A stretch of DNA of 64,000 bases from Toxonevra muliebris (taxonomy: Eukaryota > Arthropoda > Insecta > Diptera > Pallopteridae). The DNA lies in NCBI GenBank assembly GCA_963691655.1, contig OY829330.1, positions 4,802,793 to 4,866,792 on the forward strand. The letters run 5' to 3'. This document shows, piece after piece, positions 56,181 to 64,000 of this stretch. The position numbers were made by a program, and so were the translations under genes. The notes under the pieces were generated by a model. The model had not been told where the DNA came from. It saw nothing but the letters and a program-made list of their open reading frames with translations, and made no database searches. Within the stretch, counting starts at the first letter, position 1; each line of letters starts with the position of its first letter.

Positions 56181-57704
56181 TATTGGTTTTTTATCCCATG
56201 AGTTACAAAATATTTAAGCTTTTAGTTTCGTTCAATAAAAGGTTAAAGATTATTAAATGTTACTTTTTTTTGCACTGAATTTATTGAAAATAAGTTAGTT
56301 TATAAACCATTCTGATTATGGTTACGTTCACTGGGTTGTTTATATGAAGTTAGATCGGATGACACATCAAAATGACAGGGTGAAATGTAATTACGAGAAC
56401 AGAAGGAGAGAACAATAATTTGACAGTTGTCTGTGCGTATTGTTTTTTTCCTCCTTCTTGTTCCGGTAGTCAATGTGATCACATGTATAAAAATAGGTGT
56501 AGAAAAAAATTTAAATTTACAAATAAAAAAGGCATCATCGTATCTAATTTTACAAGTTATTAATATTAAACCAGATTTCATACAATTATTATTATTATGG
56601 GTAAATTTTACCCATATGGGATTAGTGGAGCAAAAAAAATGATGGGGAGCTGAGAATTAAATAAAGTTATATGGATATATGAAATTTTTTTTTAACCGTT
56701 ACTTTGATGCTTTACCTTTTTACTGAAAACATAACAAACTATAGCGTGGGTAAAAGTAAGTACTTAAAACCATGAAAATTTGCACGTTATTGTTTTATTT
56801 GCCTTTTTGTAGTGGAACCTGTAACCAAAACGAAGACGGTAACCGCAGCAATTGAATACGAAGCAAAAAATTTATCTATGATGAACTATATCTGTAAAAG
56901 TAATTTCGACTTTGAATGCTTCATGGTTGCGATCAAATTTTGAAATCGATTGTAATAATATCTGTTTCAGTTGAAAATGTTTCAAATAGCAAACACAGTT
57001 TTCAATATAAATTACATTTTTAATTTAGGAGTCAGGTTCAAGCCAAGCTATTTCTCAGGGAGAAATGTGTAACGACAAAAATCAAGTTGTAAGTTGTGAA
57101 CAGTTTTGCTTACGATTTCTCTAATGTTTTATAGCCAACCAATTTTTAAAAAAATTTAATTTGTAGGAATCAATCTGCAATTAAAGATGAAACCATTGAA
57201 GAAGAATTAAGAAGGTAGGTGCATTTTGACAAGTAAGAGGAACTTTGACAATTGGGAAAACATTTGTTTTGATACTATTGCTTTTTTTGCAACAGCGTTG
57301 TATTTTCATGGTTCAACTTTTAAGTGAGATTTATAAGAAAATAAGTTGCATTAGTATTGTATGTACATAGGGAGAATTAGTTGCTGCGTTTTAAATTATT
57401 TATTGATTCTTAACATGTTCAAGGTATCTGTTAATAAAGAATCCAAATTAAATAACGTTATTCACACTTTTTTATTATAAATCAAATTTATTATTTAGTA
57501 CTAAGTAATAAAAGTAATATTAATAATCTACTACTAACTCTCTCCTTGGTACCCATTTCAAAAAATGTTCCTCTTGTCAAAAATTCAAAATGGTTACTTT
57601 TTAAAAAAATGCATCTAGCCCTAAATACTTCTACTCTCAATCACGGTGTTAATAAAACGACTATTTTGAAGAAAAATCGGTACCAACATTTCGCATTTTT
57701 TTTT
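56181..57704. other. Unassigned AT-rich sequence
   Basis: No known protein. GGAGAAATGTGTAACGACAA (57058) with GT- and AG-like borders could suggest small exons, possibly further pieces of the piggyBac-type gene, but I cannot support any. Confidence 0.3.
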
Positions 57705-57945
57705 TAAGTGAAACTTCTTTAACGGGGCTGTGAATTGAAAATTTGGGACTAAAAAATGTAATAGAAATTAGTTTTCATTGCACTCATTTGAAATTAATAA
57801 GAAACGAAGTTGTGCTGTTTTTAGTGTTTAGCGAACGAGGTTATGCGGGGATCGGTTACATACAAGCAGAGAGTCGACTTCTAACTAAATTTTCCTCTCA
57901 TGTGTTATATACGCATACTACGTCGTGTTGGTGACGATAAATGAA
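57705..57945 (+). repeat. Dispersed repeat R, copy 3
   Basis: It begins GTGAAACTTCTTTAACGG and has ATAAGAAACGAAGTTGTGC, GTGTTTAGCGAACGAGG, and CAAGCAGAGAGTCGACTTCT, ending near TCATGTGTTATATACGC. It is the same family as 18075-18830 and, inverted, 43727-43925. Confidence 0.6.
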
Positions 57946-58045
57946 GAGAGTATCAACCGAAAAAAGCAACACAAAATAAAAGAAGAAGACAGCAAAAACT
58001 TCAACTTAAACAACAAAGTTTCATTTCTACCGTGAGTGCTTGGAC

Positions 58046-59099
58046 CAGCGATGTCGCGAAATTCCCCGATTTTCGACCAAATTCCCCGCACCGGTATAAT
58101 TTCATATTATAACAGTACGATACGCATTTTTCATAAAAACAATTTGAACAAACGAAAAATACCTTTTACGTAGGCTTAGAGTTACTCTCGGTCAGAGTTA
58201 TTTTAAGGGGCCCTGCCCTTTCTTGGTTAACTTTTTTTTAATCAATTTGTTTTGGATTGATAAATTGAAAAAAATTGTGTAACAATTAAAAAAAAAATTA
58301 TATAAAGTGTTTTTTTGCAGCTTCATGGAAGAGGTTTTGAAAATCGTCAAACGCAATGGCGTGCGTGATTGCGGCTCTCTGGAACATCTAAAAAAATGCC
58401 ATTAGAAAAATTATAACTGTGCTCTCAGGACATACTAAGATTATTTTGTTTGACCAACAATTCACAAAATGGCAGACCGCAAAAATAGTTTTCTCAAAAA
58501 TTGGACTTTTTTTGTAAAAACAAAATTACAAATTGAGGAAAGAATTAGCCAAACTTACATCCGGGGCCATTGTTGTGTTCAAGAACATATTTAAATTTCA
58601 GTTATCGTGCACGCCAATGGCACAAACGTTATTTTGAGAAAAACTGGTTTAAAGTTTTGGCTATCGGTTTTAAACATACAAAATATACTTCATCTTTTTT
58701 ATAATAATAGCTGACCATAATTTGCCAGTTTATAGGTTACAGTCACCAAGAACTAACAGTTATTAATTAGAAGATGCTGAACAAATGCACAGCTAAGCCT
58801 TTCTGGACGGCTGCAAGAGAAGCCGAAGCACTGCGCGATCGCGTTGGACTGTCTGAATACTAAACGTAAACAGTGTTGCATAAAGCAATGTTTTTATGAT
58901 GTTGGTTGCGAATTTGCCAGAATTGTAAATATTTAGGGATATAAAATTTGGCAAAAAATATTCTACAGACTGTTTGGGGTATTTTGATATTAAAAGCTGA
59001 ATGGTTTCAAATTCCCCGCAGAAAACAGCTCATTCCCCGATTCCGCGCACAAAGCAAATCGGGGAATTCCCCGCAAGTTGGCATCGCTGGCCTGGACAC
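58046..59099 (+). mobile_element. hAT MITE family M, copy 2
   Basis: It is the same family and orientation as 47124-48183. The ends are CAGCGATGTCGCGAAATTCC and the inverse CAGCGATGCCAACTTGCGGG. The flanks GCTTGGAC and GCCTGGAC are an 8 bp duplication with one mismatch. Shared interior landmarks are TAACAGTTATTAATTAGAAG and GCCGAAGCACTGCGCGAT (compare GTCGAAGCGCCGCGCGAC in copy 1). Confidence 0.88.
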
Positions 59100-60028
59100 A
59101 CATTGTTTTTTTTGGAAGCACAACCAGCACATACTAAATAAAAAAGTTTCTGCGATATTCATTTGATGTTATTCCAAAGGAAGTAATATAAAATTTGATT
59201 GCATAATTTTTCAAATAAACCTGTTGCTAAACTCATTTCTCTCTTTTTTGGTTTATAGTGCAAATAAACTTCAATTGCATAATTCAAGGGCCGTATATCT
59301 TTGAACTAATTTCCAACACATTATACTTATTTTTTTTAGCTTACATTTTGGTTTTAGTGAAATTGGCTAAATAAGAAAAAAAATAACAAGAGCCAGTCTA
59401 ATGTGCATAATATGCATGTACCTAGTGTTAATAAATTCATATTGTTGTTTATTATTTTCAAATTGTTAATTCAGTAATGGTTGTGCTATAAGAGATTCAT
59501 GTAATGTTTAATACATTTTTTTAAATAAATAAACTAAATAAATAAATATTTACTTGGTAAATTGTTAAGTTTTTTTTTTTTTTTTTTGCACTAAAGCTAA
59601 ATAAATAATATTAATTAGCTACTTATGCATTTATATAGCTAATAATATGGTAGTATAGTTTTTTCAGCTGCCATCATTGGGGTTTTTACTTTGCTTTTCC
59701 AAGAAGCTTAAAATATGCAAATATAGTCTTTTTGTTTTCGGTTTTGTTTTTCAACTTTTCATTTTCAATAAATAGGACTCAATAGAAAATTAATGAACAC
59801 TATAAGTACACCCATCCGGTTTAGTTACACTGTATTTGATTTAAAAGTGTTCGCTTTTAGGAGTGGAGTTTTGGGGATAATAGATGAAAAACTGATACAT
59901 TTTGATCGTTGATAATGATTCCAGCATCTTATTTATGATTTGTTGAGATATGTTTATTTATGAAAGCAAGGACGCTGTTCTTTAAAAATATACAAAAGGA
60001 AAGTGAAGTAAGTTGACTGCGGTTAAGG
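59100..60028. other. Unassigned AT-rich sequence with a T-run
   Basis: A T-run lies at about 59571-59588, and AAATAAAT words at 59525-59555. No gene or element boundary was recognised. Confidence 0.3.
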
Positions 60029-60234
60029 CAAGGCGTATTTAACAGGGTGAAGTCATCTCAGAGAGTGAAAGTTATAGTGTCAAACATAGCTTGCGTTGTG
60101 AATATTAAAAATTTGAATTTTGGCACTACTCTTTTGTTTATTTACATTTTGCACTATTTTGACACTACAAAATCTGAAACTTCAAATAAAATGGGAAAGT
60201 TCTCAGAGATAACTTCACCCTGTTAAATACGCTG
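60029..60234. mobile_element. Tiny hAT MITE (206 bp)
   Basis: The ends are CAAGGCGTATTTAACAGGGT and the inverse CAGCGTATTTAACAGGGTGA, differing by a 2-base indel and continuing AAGTYATCTC. A perfect 8 bp duplication, GGTTAAGG (60021-60028 and 60235-60242), flanks it. It is noncoding. Confidence 0.85.
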
Positions 60235-60560
60235 GGTTAAGGTTAGCAAAAACGGCTGGTAGGCTTGTATTTAAAAGCAGTATGCAGTCTTGATAACCGA
60301 CTTATATAATGTTTACATTCGGAAATGTCTGGATCCGCCTAATTATGGTATGAAGTAACATCTTGCCTTTCAGTAGTGCTCTTTGTCTAATTTTTTCAAA
60401 ATATATATCTCCAGATAATTTTACATATTTTCGCTGCTGTCTTAATCCATTTTGGCCTACTGGTCGATTAAGCCCGGCTCTATTATTTTCTTATAATCGA
60501 CCATTAGGCCAATACACACAATAATCTTGGAAGATCTCGTGACATTATTAAAACTAGGTA

Positions 60561-61906
60561 GGGTAAAGTGGGGTACATTTAACACTTAATTTTCAAAGGC
60601 CTGTAATTCCGAAAATTATTCATAGATTTTAAAAGATGTTACTGTTTTCAAAACATTTCTAGATCAAACCTTGAAAAAAACTATATTTTTATAAAAACTG
60701 CATCACTATTTTTTTTTTGACTTTTTCTAAAAAATCCATTTTGTCAAAAGTGCCCTAGGTACGGAGCACAATTGACTTTACAAGGGGAACAGTTGATAAA
60801 GGTTAATCACTTTTTCATACGTCTAAATTAAAATGTGTGTATATTGTGTCAGCACAGATTGACACAGATTTGTACAATGATGCATTATTATATTAAATCA
60901 AGTTCATAGTTTCTAAGATTAAGATAATCATGTGGACAAACCTTTTTTGTTCCGATAAAAAAAATTCAAATGACGATATCTCCAAAACCACACCATAGAT
61001 TTTAAAACAGAGTTGATTTTCGGGCTCAGCGACCAATTTTACATTGGAATTGGATAGTGGTTTGTAAACTAGTGTTTTTATTATTATTATGTGCTCTTTA
61101 TTTAACAAAATTTTCATTTACAATTTCATAATGATACATTATATCTTTGGTTATAAGAGAGGCATACACTGAGTTCAAAATTACCCACTTGTTGCACCTC
61201 CCATACAAACTATATGCTTTTTTGGGTATATATCTAGAACCATTTACGGTACAGTACTGAAATTTCGCGCAAGGATGTCGATTGACAATGTCATAGTACA
61301 GGAAAAATATGGATGGGATTGGAAAAGGGGTGTGACACCTCCCATATCGCATATAACCTGGGATTTAATTATGAAATACTTCAAAAACCATTTGTGGTAC
61401 AACTCTAAAATTTAGTATGAAGGACCTTAAATATTGTCCTATATAGCTACACAGTATATCTTTAAAAATGTTTAAGCAGAAAATACAATTGTATTGTAAA
61501 TACGCGAATCTCCAATATGAGGAACATTTGATATTTGTTAAAAAGCTCTTGATGATTTTTTCTTTTTTTCAATTTATCTCGTTTTATTTTCACAAAACGC
61601 GCTTTTAATTTCTTAACATTAAAGAGTAGTGCCAACAAATTTTGTTACTCTTTTTTAAAAAACAATAACTATTAATTCACAAAACGCTTACATATTGGTT
61701 GTCGAAAATTACATCAGCTTTAACAAATTTATAAAAACACGTGTTAATCCAAGAAGACTTAAAGTAAAACTGTCAAAGTTCATAACGTTTCTTTAAATCA
61801 AATTAAGCTTTTTTCTACATTTCAACTTTTTGGCTCTTAGGGCGTGGTCACACTGAAAATGGCAAAGCCAAATGTGCCCCGGTGTCAAAGATACCCCATT
61901 TTACCC
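60561..61906 (+). mobile_element. TA-flanked 1.3-kb element, copy 1, complete ends
   Basis: The ends are GGGTAAAGTGGGGTACATTT and the inverse GGGTAAAATGGGGTATCTTT. TA lies directly outside both (60559-60560 and 61907-61908). An inner part (about 60890-61500) is absent from the copy at 44546-45825. It includes CACCTCCCATAC text similar to the fold-back element's centre at 23040-23200, so it may be a further insertion. No transposase was recognised; the TA sites suggest a Tc1/mariner-type MITE. Confidence 0.8.
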
Positions 61907-61908
61907 TA

Positions 61909-64000
61909 TGTATTATTTTATTTCCAAATTCACCATTTTTGTACAAGTTCATTATTTGGCCCATTGCACAGTGGCCAATTTTTCGGAAAAGTCGGCTAAA
62001 AGTAGAAGGCATTATTTAATTCTAGTGAAACTAGATACATGGGGGTTTTTAAGGTCGCTGATACGAATATGCAGTACATTTTTGGAAAAACAAAAGGGCG
62101 AATCCAATATGCTGTCTAATAAAATCTATAAATTCACACGAAAGTCGGTACATGACAGTTTTGAGATCGCACTGATTACTGATTATGAAGTTAATTTATG
62201 GGAAGACAAAATGGCGACCCCAAATGTTGGACCACTTGGTGAAAAACGGCATAAATTTCCACGAAAGTTGCTATATGGAGATTTGGTAGCTGATTACAAT
62301 TTTGATTATACTACCTCTGTACAAACATTCTAAAACTCTTTTCCTCTTTGAGATGCCTTAGAGGTCGGAAATGGGCCCATAAAGGAAAACTTTCCAAAAA
62401 TCGTTCCCTCAATGAGCATTTTCCATTCATTTCATGGGGACGGCTTTCCACAAGTTAGTTTTGTCATAAAATCTTTGCAGTTTTAACTCGTTTTCATTAT
62501 AGAATTAAAACCGTTAAATTTTGGCCGGTGGATATATCTATAACAAAAATTAATAAACCTCATAGAGTGCATTATTTTTGAAAATTTTTCTCATTTCTAT
62601 GGGTTTTCCTAGCTTCGAAGCATCTGAAAGATAAAAAAATGTTTCAAAATATTTGTATACGAATGGTTTTATAAAATTTGTATTATTGGAAACCAAGTTG
62701 AATGTTTATAAACTGTATAAAGCAAGAAAAAAAGTACCAGTTCTTGAAAAGAATAATATTTTCATTATTTCAGATCACAAAGCTCAAATCAAAATTTTTA
62801 CAAATGTACTGGAATTTATTAACAATGATGAAAGAAATATTTTGTAATGATCATCACTAAGCTCCTACTTATCATCAAACGGTAATGCAAAGATAGATTT
62901 AAAATGTATCTTTCAGAGCACGTTGTCCAAACTAACAAGAAATAAAAGAAATAGGTGAATGATTGTTTTGTGAAAAATACTCCAGAAAGATGTAGAAAAA
63001 TTGTTTTCGTTATGGAATAACAATTCACTAAAATTGTTAGCCAGAAAGTGGCCATTTTGGATGCTGAAGCTTTTGACCACTCACTTTTACACCATTATAG
63101 TGTCACTTAGTAATATTAAACTTTAAAAGAAAATCAGAACTAAATTTCTTTCTTCAAAATATTATTGTTATTTCAACAACATTTTACGTCATTTTTTATT
63201 ATTGAGAAGATATTTGGTGTTAAAGTTTTATTTTCATTTGGGTAACTTACTTTCTCCACCTACTGTATGTCAGTCATGCCCTGCAGTACTGTACCGTATG
63301 ATGCATAATATGCATGACATGTACCGTGTACCAACTAAAATTGGCAAAACATGAAAATGCATCGAAAATTGAATTTTAAACAAAGATTGTATCCAAAGCT
63401 TTAAATAAACTATTATATATTTTTTTTTTTTGCTGTCATGTTAAACTGCTTAATTTTGAGCTGCTTTCGTAGAAGTGTTTGGTTCACAATTTATTTTAGA
63501 GGGTATGTAGGGTATTTTAGGGTCTGCCGCGTTCGTGCTTTTAACTCTTAAGATTTTTATCTCTTGTTTACTTTGATACAGTTTTTTGTTTTGTTTTGCT
63601 TTGCGATGTTGCATGCATGCAATTTCTACACATGAGGCGGCATGCTGTCGTATTTACAATACAAAGCGACGCCAAATTTTATTTACTGTGCGAGAATAAC
63701 AATAAGACAACGGAAAAGAAAATGAAATAAAATTATCTAATATAAATTATTAAATTAAAATAATATACATACACTATGGCATCTAATTAATTTGTTTTAT
63801 AACTATTTTTAAATTTATATATTTTGTACAAAAATCATATTAAAAATACTTCGTAAATTATGAATCTCATATTTTTAATTTTCAATGCAATTAAAAACCG
63901 AAAACCCGTTGGAAAGACCGGACCGAACAATTTTTCAAAGTAGGAACAAAAAACTACAATAGGAACTATAAACATTACTACTACTACAGCGGTAACTATT
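61909..64000. other. Unassigned sequence, includes an orphan open frame at 61872-62333
   Basis: The 153-codon frame overlaps the end of the TA element. Its C-terminal half (FEIALITDYEVNLWEDKMAT, LLYGDLVADYNFDYTTSV) shows no motif I know and lacks a typical start context. The rest to 64000 is AT-rich without recognised genes. No further zinc-finger exon was found. Confidence 0.3.

Noticed and set aside
1..64000. CRISPR array, operon or bacterial defence system
   Set aside because: No regularly spaced repeats with unique spacers, no ribosome-binding sites or operon-like gene spacing. The spliced zinc-finger gene and TE families are those of an insect.

Overview
This window looks like intronic, transposon-filled DNA from a higher fly (Diptera, Brachycera). 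It is very AT-rich. The only host gene I can support is on the minus strand: two internal exons of a C2H2 zinc-finger transcription factor of the ZNF384/rotund-squeeze-dati type, at 51934-52171 and 7624-7808. I favour dati. The splice junctions match exactly (phase 1; together they restore the linker HTGERPYKC), so the roughly 44 kb between them is one giant intron. The exons before 52171 and after 7624 are not visible and should lie in adjacent DNA. Abundant fly-type hAT, mariner, LINE and Gypsy remnants, and tails of AACCT units, fit a tephritid-like or related fly genome; the species is an inference.

Nearly everything else is mobile DNA. 1-7600: a hAT element with a broken transposase (1054-2152), two LINE fragments (2655-4000 and 4030-4365) and three short inverted-repeat elements. 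7900-17900: a nested repeat beside the acceptor of exon 7624-7808, a LINE RNase H fragment, a 2 kb palindromic element carrying a nested pogo-like MITE, a hAT MITE, a minus-strand LINE RT fragment, a well-formed type I hammerhead ribozyme (16712-16760), and a broken Transib/RAG1-like transposase (16830-17920). 18000-26000: dispersed repeats, hAT MITEs, a LINE ORF1 interrupted by a MITE, a LINE C-terminus with its 3' tail, a fold-back element with arms of about 430 bp, and a LINE interrupted by a 1.1 kb hAT element. 26500-31900: a Gypsy-type fragment, a complete but broken DD37E mariner-type element with TIRs and TA sites, a complete DD37D (maT-like) element with an open 346-codon transposase, and a decayed unknown coding stretch.

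32000-47000: LINE C-termini, hAT MITEs (one holding a second transposon), two tRNA-derived SINE copies whose 3' ends match the LINE tail seen at 22160-22260, a hAT C-terminus, and a 1.3 kb TA-flanked element present twice in opposite orientation (44546-45825 and 60561-61906). 47000-64000: two direct copies of a 1.05 kb hAT MITE that bracket exon 51934-52171, another LINE RNase H fragment, smaller MITEs, and a piggyBac-type remnant.

The most interesting items are the hammerhead ribozyme, the SINE/LINE shared tail, the probably recent maT-like transposon, the direct MITE copies bracketing a coding exon, and a dozen or so insertions with exact target duplications. No computation was run: coordinates come from reading the sequence by eye, and family names rest on remembered motifs.
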